Assembly: GCA_035315125.1 (NCBI GenBank) | Contig: DATFYI010000029.1 | Span: 1-28,961 of the forward strand | Direction of reading: 5' to 3' | DNA: 28,961 bases | DNA from: DATFYI01 sp035315125 | GTDB lineage: Bacteria > Chloroflexota > Anaerolineae > Anaerolineales > Anaerolineaceae | Shown here: piece after piece, positions 7,194 through 15,507 of the stretch | Numbering within the stretch: position 1 is the stretch's first letter | Layout: each line of letters opens with the position of its first letter | Made by a program: the position numbers and the translations under genes | The notes under the pieces: generated by a model | Database searches by the model: none | The model's input: the letters and a program-made list of their open reading frames with translations, nothing else | What the model was told of the DNA's origin: nothing

Positions 7194-8252
7194 ATGGCCG
7201 AAACGTTCGATTGTCCAAAATGTGGCGCCCCCATTAATTTCGAACCCGATCAGCACCTCGATCAGGAAACAATGCCCTGTCCATATTGTGGTGAATCAAT
7301 TATTATTCCCGCAAATTTGCGTCGTTCTACTCCCATTCCTGACAGCACAGTGGTAATGAAAAGTACTGGACGGTCGCCGAGCGGCTTATTAGTTGTGGGG
7401 TTCGTTACAGTCTTGATTGTTTGCGCTGTTGCCATCTTCGCCATCACCAGTTTACGTAGCGCCCAGCCCCAGGCCAGCGGTGAAAAAGCACCGACCAACC
7501 CGGCAGCCGTTGGTCAAACCATACTTGGAACAGTTCAATCGATGCTTGCCACGGATATCCCAACACAGGCTGACATCTCTACACCCACCTCAGCCGAATC
7601 TCCCACACCCACCGTAGATATAACCTCCACTGCTGAGGCAGCCAATAACCTCGTGTTTCAACAGCAGATTAACTGGCCTGTGCTGCTGCAAGAGAAGTTT
7701 ATCAACAACGCGCGCGGTTGGGACGTTGGCACAACCAATGACAGCTTTGCACTGTCAGATTTCAGCATTGCTGGCGGAAAATACACCTGGCAGATTACTT
7801 CCAAAAAATCAATGCTTACCTATACAGCCCCGCAAATGCCGGCTCAGACGGACTTATTAGTCAGTGCTGATTTACAGTTGACGACGACCAACCCCAATCC
7901 ACAGGATGAGGCCGGCATCATCTTCCGGTATTCAGATAAAGACAACACTTTCTACTTTTTTGGGGTAAACCCCGTTGGAACTTATTTGCTCACCATGTTT
8001 GACGGGACGAATTTTGACGATCTGATCCCAAATAATCAGACCGATCTGCTGAAACCAAATCAAGTTAACCACCTGGCGGTCTCAATGCAGGGCGACCAGA
8101 TATTGCTGATCATTAACAATGCTGTGGCGGACAGCTATCAAGATAGCCGGCTTTCCTCTGGCTACGCCGGGTTAGCAGCCAACCTCGCTGACGCAGGCGA
8201 AGATGCCACACTTATCTTTACGAATTTTTATGTCCACACACCTAAAAAGTGA
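7194..8252 (+). CDS. Zinc-ribbon, single-pass membrane protein with extracytoplasmic beta-sandwich domain
   Basis: This 352-residue protein has three parts. The first is an N-terminal zinc ribbon with CPKC (Cys7, Cys10) and CPYC (Cys29, Cys32). The second is one membrane helix at about 64-86, followed by a Thr/Pro/Ser-rich linker to about residue 150. The third is a C-terminal domain of roughly 190 residues resembling LamG/DUF1080-type concanavalin-like sandwiches (EKFINNARGWDV near its start, then EAGIIFRYSDKDNTFYFFG). The ribbon should face the cytoplasm and the sandwich the outside, where it may bind carbohydrate or another ligand. No enzyme motif is visible. GGAGGAG lies 3 bases from the ATG. 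The gene converges on the small minus-strand gene at 8271. Confidence 0.8.
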   Translation: MAETFDCPKCGAPINFEPDQHLDQETMPCPYCGESIIIPANLRRSTPIPDSTVVMKSTGRSPSGLLVVGFVTVLIVCAVAIFAITSLRSAQPQASGEKAPTNPAAVGQTILGTVQSMLATDIPTQADISTPTSAESPTPTVDITSTAEAANNLVFQQQINWPVLLQEKFINNARGWDVGTTNDSFALSDFSIAGGKYTWQITSKKSMLTYTAPQMPAQTDLLVSADLQLTTTNPNPQDEAGIIFRYSDKDNTFYFFGVNPVGTYLLTMFDGTNFDDLIPNNQTDLLKPNQVNHLAVSMQGDQILLIINNAVADSYQDSRLSSGYAGLAANLADAGEDATLIFTNFYVHTPKK

Positions 8253-8270
8253 TCAGGTATTTTTACAGCT

Positions 8271-8459
8271 TTATTCTGGGATACTTCTTTGAGATTTATT
8301 AAGGCGTAATAACCCGATCAGTGGAATGGACAAAACAGCAACGGTTGTTGGCAGCGCAAACATCACGAGAAAGAAAGGACAGCACGGCCGGCAACCTCTA
8401 CGAAAACCTCGCCTCCGCCAATACCATGGTCGATAACCGTACCGGTAGTATCTGGGCAT
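8271..8459 (-). CDS. Small Arg/aromatic-rich membrane protein, 62 residues
   Basis: I recognise no family. Residues 3-24 contain nine Arg and eight aromatic residues (starting PRYYRYGYRPWYW), followed by a CRPCC cysteine cluster (23-27) and one hydrophobic helix at about 29-51. The positive-inside rule places the Arg-rich end in the cytoplasm. An AAGGAGG ribosome binding site (plus-strand 8464-8470) lies 4 bases before the ATG, which is the main reason to accept the gene. A -10 box and a 15-bp palindrome precede it (8498-8526). The Arg and aromatic cluster could contact lipid headgroups or nucleic acid, and the cysteines could bind metal; both are guesses. Confidence 0.65.
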   Translation of the reverse strand: MPRYYRYGYRPWYWRRRGFRRGCRPCCPFFLVMFALPTTVAVLSIPLIGLLRLNKSQRSIPE

Positions 8460-8497
8460 GGCGCCTCCTTTTCGATATTTGAATGAATATTTTTTTA

Positions 8498-8526
8498 ATT
8501 GTCAATGACAATCGCCGCTAATTATA
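8498..8526 (-). promoter_or_regulatory. -10 box and 7-1-7 palindrome before the small Arg-rich gene
   Basis: On the minus strand TATAAT (8526-8521) predicts transcription start near 8514. Immediately downstream lies the perfect palindrome ATTGTCA-A-TGACAAT (8498-8512), covering about +2 to +16, an ideal place for a repressor. No good -35 is seen. The 7-1-7 geometry is shared with several repressor families, and I cannot assign one. Confidence 0.5.
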
Positions 8527-8565
8527 GTGCGTTTTCATCAACAATTTTGTTGTGGTCAGAAATTT

Positions 8566-10287
8566 TTATGGAAACTCAGCCGCTGGCGGCAGGCTGGCTA
8601 ATTTAAAATTCCCATTTGCATCTTGCATCAGATTGAACAGAAAAGAAGTGGTCGGCTTGCAGTTTAACAAGATGCATGGTACTGGACTGACCAACGCCGA
8701 TCCATCCGGCGCAGCATATTCGACGTAAAAAGAGATGCTATTCGGAAAAGCCTCGCCCTGAAAAACCACATCTCGGAACTTTCCGCACGGGAACCGTTTA
8801 TCTTCACAGGTCGTCTGCAATACCCCCGGCAGGTTATTTAAGTCCAGGCTGGGATGGCTCTTTTTCAAGAACTGATAATCAGGGGAATTTGAATCGACCC
8901 CATCACTGTAATATAATCCAGCAGCGTCCGAATACTTCTTCTGATTCAGGTCGTCCAGGTAAGTCAGCAGCACTTGCCGCGCTGCTGTGATCTGGTCGTC
9001 GGCTTCCCCCCAGATCGATACAATGCCACCGTATTCAGCAAAGGCGATATGGTCTCCAGTAGCATCCATTGCCATGACCCGTGGTGAAACTGAAGGTGCA
9101 CTCAATTCACCAATCACCTTCTGCGTCGATGGGTCCAAAACACTGATCATTTTAAGTGGGATGGATGTTTTACCTTTGTCAATACCGCCAACTACCAGGA
9201 TCTTTCCATTGGGGCTGTATACCATCGTATCAGGTTCCAGGCTTTCTGTGGCCTGCCCGATTTCTTTCCCGGTAACAGTGTCCCAAAAATGGATCGTAGT
9301 TTGATTATTTTCACCACCCGTAACCAGAGTTTTCCCATCTGGGGAGAGCGCTAGCTGCAATGTCTCGGATGGTATGGCAAACTTAGTTACAGGTTTCCAG
9401 CTGCTGGTGTCGTAAATTACAATCGAGCTGCGATCCCATGATCCATACACAGCCATCCGACTGCCATCTTTGCTGAATTGAGGTATGCCATTCGATGATT
9501 CGCCTTGCAGAAGGATCTTTCCGGAATTGAAATCCCAGGCTCGCACATTCTTATACCAGGCGGCTACCAGCGTGCTGCCATCCGGGCTGATTGCCAAGGC
9601 CGGGAAGCCGTTGTTTGTGTCTATTTTCAGCGAGCGCAGCATATTGCCGGTGGCGGTATCCCAGAAACGAATCGTTCCATCGGTTGCCTCGCTGGCGCTG
9701 GCCAACGTTTTTCCATCCGGGCTGAAAGCCAGACCTGAAATTGTTGAGGTGTGACCCTGGAGTTCGCGGATAATATCCCCGGTTTGGGCATTCATTAAAC
9801 GAAGGATCGGTTTGCCTGGAGTGGGGCATTGATTTAGATTATCAAGTGGACCGCTGCAACCGCCTAACGCCAGGGTCTTTCCATCGGGGCTATAGGCTAT
9901 GGCAACATAAGAAGGTGGGGATAATGAAGGTTGCAAATCCGATAGGTTAGTTCCACCGGTACCCCCCTTCGAAAGAAGTCCCAAAAGGCTGTTAATATTG
10001 AAAGGACTGAAGGTATGTAGTTGTGCCAGTGAGTCCAAATTATTCGGTTCAATCCCCATAGGGGCTGAGGTTCCGGTTGGGAGGGGAGGATTTGTGGGGC
10101 TGCTGGTTGGCACAATGGTTGGAACTGCGGAAGGCGTAATTTCCGGCGCGGGACTACTGGTTGGGAAAGGAGTCACAGGACTCGTTGCGGTAGGAGAAAG
10201 CGATGGCGGAACCTGCGTCGCGGCCGGCCCGGCGCATGCTATTGCTAATAATACAGTAACGAATAATAATAGTACAAGACGGTTCAC
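8566..10287 (-). CDS. WD40-repeat lipoprotein
   Basis: This 573-residue protein starts at GTG 10287, chosen because GGGAGG (plus-strand 10296-10301) lies 8 bases upstream; an in-frame TTG further up would swallow that site. It has a signal peptide with lipobox LAIAC (Cys18), a Thr/Pro/Ser-rich linker to about residue 75, and then roughly seven WD40-like blades from about 125 to 430, recognisable by repeated SPDGKTL and FWDTATG-type motifs. A C-terminal domain of about 140 residues begins near ARQVLLTYLDDLNQKKYSDA and resembles NTF2-like ligand-binding folds. It would be an outward-facing, membrane-anchored binding or scaffold protein. The WD blades are simple repeats with no enzymatic residues. 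Confidence 0.88.
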   Translation of the reverse strand: MNRLVLLLFVTVLLAIACAGPAATQVPPSLSPTATSPVTPFPTSSPAPEITPSAVPTIVPTSSPTNPPLPTGTSAPMGIEPNNLDSLAQLHTFSPFNINSLLGLLSKGGTGGTNLSDLQPSLSPPSYVAIAYSPDGKTLALGGCSGPLDNLNQCPTPGKPILRLMNAQTGDIIRELQGHTSTISGLAFSPDGKTLASASEATDGTIRFWDTATGNMLRSLKIDTNNGFPALAISPDGSTLVAAWYKNVRAWDFNSGKILLQGESSNGIPQFSKDGSRMAVYGSWDRSSIVIYDTSSWKPVTKFAIPSETLQLALSPDGKTLVTGGENNQTTIHFWDTVTGKEIGQATESLEPDTMVYSPNGKILVVGGIDKGKTSIPLKMISVLDPSTQKVIGELSAPSVSPRVMAMDATGDHIAFAEYGGIVSIWGEADDQITAARQVLLTYLDDLNQKKYSDAAGLYYSDGVDSNSPDYQFLKKSHPSLDLNNLPGVLQTTCEDKRFPCGKFRDVVFQGEAFPNSISFYVEYAAPDGSALVSPVPCILLNCKPTTSFLFNLMQDANGNFKLASLPPAAEFP

Positions 10288-10323
10288 GGCTTTTTCCTCC
10301 CAAAACAACCTATAATCATCAGA

Positions 10324-10353
10324 ACTATAAAGAATCTATTGGTTCGCTTCCAA
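10324..10353 (-). promoter_or_regulatory. Promoter of the WD40 lipoprotein gene
   Basis: Read on the minus strand: TTGGAA (10353-10348), an 18-base spacer, TATAGT (10329-10324). Start near 10317 gives a leader of about 30 bases with the GGGAGG ribosome binding site. Confidence 0.5.
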
Positions 10354-10471
10354 TATCAATAATATACAACAATTATTATCATATATATATTAATAACAGT
10401 TAAGTAAACTAGCATAATAAAATCAGGCAATATTTCTCCATCCGAAATGACTGTTTTTCTTCAAACGACTG

Positions 10472-10480
10472 TGATATGCT
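10472..10480 (+). promoter_or_regulatory. Extended -10 element before the DUF4404 gene
   Basis: TGA-TATGCT (TG at 10472-10473, hexamer 10475-10480), with start expected near 10487 and a leader of about 27 bases. No strong -35. It is divergent from the WD40 gene promoter at 10324-10353. Confidence 0.35.
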
Positions 10481-10513
10481 TGAAACATATTCTGGAAAAA
10501 AAGGTGCCTCGCT

Positions 10514-10789
10514 ATGGACAATCAAGAGCTGCGCGATCTTCTCTATCAGCTTCATATCGAAATCGAAAACACGCAAAGTCTGGACGAGGATGGACGTCGA
10601 CTTCTTCGCTATCTTGAAACCGACATCAACGAGCTGCTTAAACGTTCGGATAACGACCCACAGCAACAAGTTCACCCATCCACACTTCGCCGACTGGAAG
10701 ATGGCATCGATTACTTTGAGCTCAGTCACCCCACTCTCACAACTCAGCTTTCAAAACTGCTGTCTATCTTGAGCAACGCCGGTATTTGA
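10514..10789 (+). CDS. DUF4404 family small protein
   Basis: This 91-residue soluble protein matches the DUF4404 pattern: L..LH.E.ENTQSLDEDGRRLL, L..DI.ELL, then LRRLEDGIDYFELSHPTL and a closing LLSILSNAGI. The family is helical, often about 85-90 residues, and has no assigned function, so length and layout are complete here. AAGGTG (10501-10506) is 7 bases upstream of the ATG. It is a single-gene unit: the next gene has its own promoter at 10806-10836. Confidence 0.85.
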   Translation: MDNQELRDLLYQLHIEIENTQSLDEDGRRLLRYLETDINELLKRSDNDPQQQVHPSTLRRLEDGIDYFELSHPTLTTQLSKLLSILSNAGI

Positions 10790-10805
10790 TCTCGGCCACC
10801 TATTT

Positions 10806-10836
10806 TTGGCACAATTTCGAACGGCTGTGTTATGAT
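10806..10836 (+). promoter_or_regulatory. Promoter of the indolepyruvate oxidoreductase gene
   Basis: TTGGCA (10806-10811), a 19-base spacer and TATGAT (10831-10836), with TGT directly before the hexamer (extended -10) compensating for the long spacer. Start near 10843 leaves a leader of about 107 bases, in which GGATGG (10844-10849 region) can pair with CCATCC before the GAGGAGG ribosome binding site. Confidence 0.45.
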
Positions 10837-10949
10837 TCCAGTTGGATGGATGCCCGGGTCTGCAAGTTGTTGGGGGAAAATGGGAGAAACCATCCGTAAT
10901 TACATAAACCGGTATTGATTGCAAAGTTTACACGAGGAGGAATCTATTA

Positions 10950-13469
10950 ATGGCTGATCAAATCCGAGAGCTGTGTATGGCCCCCAATGGGCAGTCACAA
11001 ATTTTACAGGGTAATATTGCCTTCGCAGTTGGATGTGTACGGGGCGGAATCCACTCTGCGGATGGATATCCCGGAACGCCCAGTTCCGAAGTGATTGACC
11101 GCGGCCTCTCGCAAGTCCAGGACCTGATTGAAGTAGGCTGGTCAGTCAACGAGGCAGTCGCTTCTGCGGTTGGTCACGGTCACACGCTGGCCGGTCGTGA
11201 TTGCGTTGTAACTATGAAAATTCCTGGGTTGTTTCAGGCCGCCGATATCTTTACCAGCGGCGCACTCTATACCGGCGAGCGCGGAGCACTCATATATTAC
11301 ATCGCCAGCGATTTCACCCCCAGCTCCACCCAACACACTCTCGATCCTCGTTATCTATTCAAAAGCTGTTTTGTACCGGTCTTTGAGCCTCGTAACCACC
11401 AGGAACTGCACGAATCGGCCGCCATCGCGGCTGAGATCGCTCGAGCTTACAAGACTCAGATCGTAGTGATGCCCAACGGCAACCTGTGCCACAGTGAAGG
11501 ACTGGTTCATCTAATGCCCTGCCAGCAACGCCAGCCGATCCAGATGCCTGATACTTTGAAAAGTTTCATGACTTTGCCGGGTTTTGCCCGGAAAAATTAT
11601 GATATTGTATTGAGTGAACGTATGCCGGCGCTGGTCGAGATGGTCGAAAAAAGTCCTTTCAATCACTGGGATAAGGGCTCTGGAAAAACCGGCGTAATCA
11701 CGTATGGCATTAATGATATGTATCTGCGTGACGTACAGCAATCCCTGGTCGCCGATCTGGATATTCTATCATTGGGTTTTACTAACCCACTCCCGCTGGA
11801 TCTGATTCGCCAGTTTTGTAATTCGATTCATGGAGAAATCTTCGTTATCGAAGACGGTTATCGCTATTTGCAAGAGGCCATCGAAGGCATAGGTTTCAAA
11901 GTTACCGGCAAGGGACCCTACAGCACACTGACTGAGTGGAGTCCAGCCTTAATCGCCGAAAAACTCGGCCTGGTCAAACCACACCAGGCGCCGGTCATTA
12001 AAGCAGCCCCAGTTGCTCGCCCACCGGTTATTTGCGCCGGCTGCCCTTATCGCTTGTTCGCCAATGAAGCAGCTCTGCTGAAAAAGAAAAAACAAATCGA
12101 TGTTATTTTCGGCGATATCGGTTGCAATACATTGCTTTTCTATATGAATTCATTGGACACCGCCATGGCAATGGGCGCCAGTGAAGGCGAACGTACCGGT
12201 TACGTCATTTCCCGTCCAGAACAAGCCAGCCGCTGCTTGAGCGTTTTAGGCGACAGCACTGAATGTCATACCGGTATGGACGCTACCCGCAACACCGTCT
12301 ACCGCAACATTGCAGGTGTAAAAGTCATCCTGGATAACGAGTGGACCGGTATGACCGGTGGGCAACCTTCACCGACATCCCCCACTAACCTGGCCGGACA
12401 GCCCATGCGCTTCGATCTGCCCGCTAGCTTAAGTGCACATGGCGCCAATGTGATGGTGGTCGGGGCTTATGAAAAACTCGAAATTCGTAAAGCCTTGAAG
12501 ACTGCCCTGGCCGAAGCGAAAACAGGTTCTTTTACAACCATTGTGTTACGGGACGGATCCTGTATCCAAAAAACTGCCTCGAGTAGCCAGCGTGTTTATG
12601 TCGAACCGGAAGATTGTAAAAAGTGCAACGCTTGCCTGATTTGTCCCGGTCTGGAGTTGGATGCCAACGGCATCCCTCAAGTCACTAACCTGTGTAGCGG
12701 CTGTGGTGGTCACACACCTGCCTGTGTGCAGAGCTGCCCTACCAACGTGCTCAAAATAATCGACCTGAAAGACCTTGATCAGCCGGTTCGTATGGAATTC
12801 TCAACACCACCGCAAGAGATCGAGATCCCAAAGCTCTCTAAGGCCCAATTCCCTAAACGGCTTTCCCTGGCTATACGCGGCGTTGGCGGGCAGGGCAACC
12901 TATTCTTCGGCACAGTACTGGCCCAACTGGCCTTCCTGGCCGGTTATGACGAAAAGAATATAATCAAGGGTGAAACCCACGGTATGGCCCAGATGGGCGG
13001 CCCGGTCATCAGCACGTTTGCCTGTGGTGAAATCAGAAGCCCATTATTGCTGCCGGGTACAGTTGATTGTCTGATTGCTATGGAAAAAAGCGAAGTATTA
13101 CGCCCTGGCTTCCTCGAGATGCTTAAATCAGGCGGCACCATCCTGCTGGCCAGTACAAAAATCCTGCCGCTCGGGTTATCTGAAGAACAATATCCTTCCG
13201 ATCCACAAGTTGCTGAGAGCCTGAAAGATTACCATGTCACCGAGGTGAATGTTTTAGCAAAAGCCCTGGAATTGGGGGATGCCTCGGGCCGGATCGCGAA
13301 TGTGGTGATGATGGGCGTATTGAGCACCCTGGAACCATTCAACGTCTTTCCCCCTGAATTGTGGCTCAATGCTCTTAAAAAGGTCAGCTCTCGGCCAGTG
13401 CTGTGGGCGTCAAACTACCTCGCTTTTAATGCCGGGCGATCTTACACTCAGCCTGCCAGGCTAAACTGA
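10950..13469 (+). CDS. iorA: Indolepyruvate:ferredoxin oxidoreductase, alpha-beta fusion (IorA-IorB)
   Basis: This 839-residue protein would oxidatively decarboxylate aryl 2-oxoacids, such as indolepyruvate from tryptophan, to acyl-CoA using ferredoxin, TPP and [4Fe-4S] clusters. In order: POR N-terminal domain (GYPGTPSSEVID, 39-50); TPP-binding domain with GDIGCNTL (388-395) and GDSTECHTG...ILDNEW (434-465); a two-cluster ferredoxin region (Cys556, 559, 562, 565 and Cys582, 585, 592, 596); and an IorB-like gamma domain from about 637 (GVGGQGN 644-650) to the end. Alpha and beta are usually separate genes of about 600 and 200 residues. Cysteine spacing and several TPP-loop residues differ from ordinary IorA, so another 2-oxoacid is possible. 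A GAGGAGG site lies just upstream and a terminator follows. Confidence 0.88.
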   Translation: MADQIRELCMAPNGQSQILQGNIAFAVGCVRGGIHSADGYPGTPSSEVIDRGLSQVQDLIEVGWSVNEAVASAVGHGHTLAGRDCVVTMKIPGLFQAADIFTSGALYTGERGALIYYIASDFTPSSTQHTLDPRYLFKSCFVPVFEPRNHQELHESAAIAAEIARAYKTQIVVMPNGNLCHSEGLVHLMPCQQRQPIQMPDTLKSFMTLPGFARKNYDIVLSERMPALVEMVEKSPFNHWDKGSGKTGVITYGINDMYLRDVQQSLVADLDILSLGFTNPLPLDLIRQFCNSIHGEIFVIEDGYRYLQEAIEGIGFKVTGKGPYSTLTEWSPALIAEKLGLVKPHQAPVIKAAPVARPPVICAGCPYRLFANEAALLKKKKQIDVIFGDIGCNTLLFYMNSLDTAMAMGASEGERTGYVISRPEQASRCLSVLGDSTECHTGMDATRNTVYRNIAGVKVILDNEWTGMTGGQPSPTSPTNLAGQPMRFDLPASLSAHGANVMVVGAYEKLEIRKALKTALAEAKTGSFTTIVLRDGSCIQKTASSSQRVYVEPEDCKKCNACLICPGLELDANGIPQVTNLCSGCGGHTPACVQSCPTNVLKIIDLKDLDQPVRMEFSTPPQEIEIPKLSKAQFPKRLSLAIRGVGGQGNLFFGTVLAQLAFLAGYDEKNIIKGETHGMAQMGGPVISTFACGEIRSPLLLPGTVDCLIAMEKSEVLRPGFLEMLKSGGTILLASTKILPLGLSEEQYPSDPQVAESLKDYHVTEVNVLAKALELGDASGRIANVVMMGVLSTLEPFNVFPPELWLNALKKVSSRPVLWASNYLAFNAGRSYTQPARLN

Positions 13470-13477
13470 TTGAAAAC

Positions 13478-13513
13478 AAGCGCCCCGATCGAAATTCTAA
13501 CCAGGGCGCTTTT
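13478..13513 (+). terminator. Rho-independent terminator of the IOR gene
   Basis: AAGCGCCC (13478-13485) pairs with GGGCGCTT (13504-13511) around an 18-base loop, followed by TTTT (13510-13513). It starts 9 bases after the IOR stop codon. Confidence 0.75.
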
Positions 13514-13574
13514 AGAAACACATAAATCTGCGAGACCGGTTAATTTCTACCTGTCAGTATAGTTCTATCTATTA

Positions 13575-13603
13575 TCGACAACTTTTCTTGCATCGATTAA
13601 AAT
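13575..13603 (+). promoter_or_regulatory. Promoter of the HAD phosphatase gene
   Basis: TCGACA (13575-13580), exactly 17 bases, TAAAAT (13598-13603): each hexamer differs from consensus at one position. Transcription would start near 13610, about 27 bases before the ATG at 13637. Confidence 0.6.
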
Positions 13604-13636
13604 CAATGCACTTTTTTGTTCGTTCATGAAAATCAG

Positions 13637-14266
13637 ATGAAATATAAACTGGTAATTTTCGACTTTGACGGCACTCTGGCCGATTCCTTTCCCTGGTTGA
13701 TCAGTGTAACCGATCAGGTCGCGGACCATTATAAATTTAAAAGGCTTGATAAAAGCCAGATTGAGACCTTACGAGGTTATGACGTTAAAAGATTGATTAA
13801 GGATTATCATATACCGTTTTGGAGAATTCCTTCGATCGGGAAGCACCTTCGCAAATTGATGTCTGAAAATATCCAGGATATCCGTTTGTTTGAAGGGATA
13901 TCTGCATTACTTCAATCATTAGCACAGCGAGGTGCAATCCTGGCAGTGCTCAGCTCAAATTCATGTCAGAATATCCAACAGGTGCTTGGACCGGAAATTA
14001 CACCGCTGATCCGATATTTCGAATGCGGGGTTTCTATTTTTGGCAAACCTGCCAAGATTAGAAAAATACTTAATAAAAGCGGTTTACAACCCAATGAAGC
14101 AATATTAATCGGCGATGAAATTCGTGACCTCGACGCAGCCAGGGCTATACCAATAGCCTCTGGTGCGGTTGCCTGGGGATTTGCCAGGTTTGAGGTGCTC
14201 AAGGCGCGTGCTCCAAGCGAGCTATTTACCAATGTAACTGATATATTAGAAAAATTAGGCGAGTAA
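13637..14266 (+). CDS. HAD-superfamily hydrolase, phosphoglycolate phosphatase-like
   Basis: This 209-residue enzyme is probably a cytoplasmic phosphatase of small phosphorylated metabolites. All HAD motifs are present: DFDGTLADS with nucleophile Asp9 and acid Asp11, motif II Ser106 in VLSSNS, motif III Lys137 in FGKPAK, and motif IV GDEIRDLDAA (Asp160, Asp164). A helical cap of about 70 residues sits between motifs I and II, as in phosphoglycolate phosphatase. The ATG at 13637 begins MKYKLVIFDF, the expected start of the fold; an in-frame TTG at 13616 would add seven residues with no better ribosome binding site. The substrate cannot be read from sequence. Confidence 0.85.
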   Translation: MKYKLVIFDFDGTLADSFPWLISVTDQVADHYKFKRLDKSQIETLRGYDVKRLIKDYHIPFWRIPSIGKHLRKLMSENIQDIRLFEGISALLQSLAQRGAILAVLSSNSCQNIQQVLGPEITPLIRYFECGVSIFGKPAKIRKILNKSGLQPNEAILIGDEIRDLDAARAIPIASGAVAWGFARFEVLKARAPSELFTNVTDILEKLGE

Positions 14267-14292
14267 GTTTACCTAAGTTATCATAAATGTTC

Positions 14293-14321
14293 TTGATTCA
14301 CTCGACCATCTTCTATATAAT
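14293..14321 (+). promoter_or_regulatory. Promoter of the single-pass membrane protein gene
   Basis: TTGATT (14293-14298), 17 bases, TATAAT (14316-14321). Start near 14328 gives a leader of about 96 bases. Confidence 0.6.
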
Positions 14322-14423
14322 TTAGAAATTGATGTTAATGATTAAAGAGCTATAAACCAGGCAACCGGTCTTAAAAACCAGCTTGCAATAATTTGCCCTT
14401 TCAATATTACTGGGAGTAAATCA

Positions 14424-15188
14424 ATGGGCATTCAAACTGAACCAAGATTTAATCCTTCAGGCGGGCCTCTTCCAGGAACAGGCGCCGATCAATCCCCCAA
14501 AAACAGTTCAAATAAGAAAATAATCATCGGAGTAGTCATTGCAGCTCTGGTATTGTGCTGTGTTTGTGGCTCTATAACCGGTCTTGGATCTGCCGCCTAT
14601 TTTTATTTGAAGAAGACCCCGGAAGTCCAGACTAACCAACAAGCTACTCCAGAGATTATTGAAACAGCCCAGCCCGAAGGGAATAGTGCTACTCCTGAGC
14701 CTGTTTACCCACCCACGGAAACAGCGGTCCCGGTATCCACGCTAACAGGCCAGGGGCTGGACGTCACCCGTGATTCTTTGCTTCAATTCATCAATGCGAA
14801 TTATGACTTTAATTTCAGTCAGCCTACTCAGGTGCAAGGACTGGAAGTGGTACAGGGTGAGAGTAGCTCTCAATGTATTAATACGAATTGCGCCGCAGTT
14901 ACCCTGGTTGGACCGGCCGACAATTTACTGGTCGTTTCTGAGGTAGTTCCCACCGATCCACAGGATAATGCCCAATCCACCATCGCTATCACTTTATTGG
15001 GTGATATAGTCACTCAATTTACTGGTGATAAAAGCGACACGCCCCTTATCATAATGGGCGAACTGATCCAAGCACAGTCAGAGGGAAAAAATTATCAAAA
15101 TACGATCCAGCAAAATGGTTATTCTTTTCTCGAAGATTACGACGCTCAATCCCACAATGCCGGTATTACCATTTCACGGCCAAAATAA
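14424..15188 (+). CDS. Single-pass membrane protein with Thr/Pro linker, unknown extracytoplasmic domain
   Basis: This 254-residue protein has a 30-residue Gly/Pro/Ser-rich cytoplasmic tail, one membrane helix at about 33-62 (with Cys45, 46 and 48), a Thr/Pro/Glu-rich linker to about 108, and a C-terminal domain of about 145 residues. The outer domain (from GLDVTRDSLLQFINANYDFN) contains two cysteines in QCINTNCAAV that could form a disulfide. I do not recognise the domain. GGGAG (14412-14416) lies 7 bases from the ATG. Its layout parallels the proteins at 7194 and 24529 in this window. It converges on the small gene at 15192 with only 3 bases between stop codons. Confidence 0.75.
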   Translation: MGIQTEPRFNPSGGPLPGTGADQSPKNSSNKKIIIGVVIAALVLCCVCGSITGLGSAAYFYLKKTPEVQTNQQATPEIIETAQPEGNSATPEPVYPPTETAVPVSTLTGQGLDVTRDSLLQFINANYDFNFSQPTQVQGLEVVQGESSSQCINTNCAAVTLVGPADNLLVVSEVVPTDPQDNAQSTIAITLLGDIVTQFTGDKSDTPLIIMGELIQAQSEGKNYQNTIQQNGYSFLEDYDAQSHNAGITISRPK

Positions 15189-15191
15189 TCT

Positions 15192-15383
15192 TTATTTCTT
15201 CTTGCCATTAATCTTATTGATAATAACATCCAAATTAACCGCGGTTGCCAGTCCAATGGGTAATCCAAAGGCCATATCCAGTGTATTACCATTGCCAACA
15301 GATTGGACAAGGAAGTGATGGATGGGCAATAATGCAATGGCAAACAAACTTAGAGCGGCACTCAGCAGATAATATTTTTTCAT
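15192..15383 (-). CDS. Small membrane protein, 63 residues
   Basis: I recognise no family. The start is the ATG at 15383 (plus-strand CAT 15381-15383), with GGAG (15391-15394) 7 bases upstream; an in-frame TTG overlaps that site. The product has a Lys start (MKKYY), a hydrophobic segment at about 5-31, a second one at about 40-52 (MAFGLPIGLATAVNL) and a Lys-rich end (NKINGKKK), so a two-helix hairpin with both ends in the cytoplasm is likely. It ends 3 bases from the convergent gene's stop. Confidence 0.55.
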   Translation of the reverse strand: MKKYYLLSAALSLFAIALLPIHHFLVQSVGNGNTLDMAFGLPIGLATAVNLDVIINKINGKKK

Positions 15384-15507
15384 CTGTCGCTCCAAAAACC
15401 TGTAAGATTTTGTTATTAGAATTTTATATTATTAGTTTATCATCCTGGTAGTCCAAACATCCTGACAACCACCTTACAAATCGCCTGACTTCTTATTGAA
15501 AATCAAA

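Noticed and set aside
9551..9829. Open frames antisense or out of frame within the WD40 gene
   Set aside because: The WD40 frame has a signal peptide, lipobox and repeat motifs; the overlapping frames have no start signals or recognisable content.
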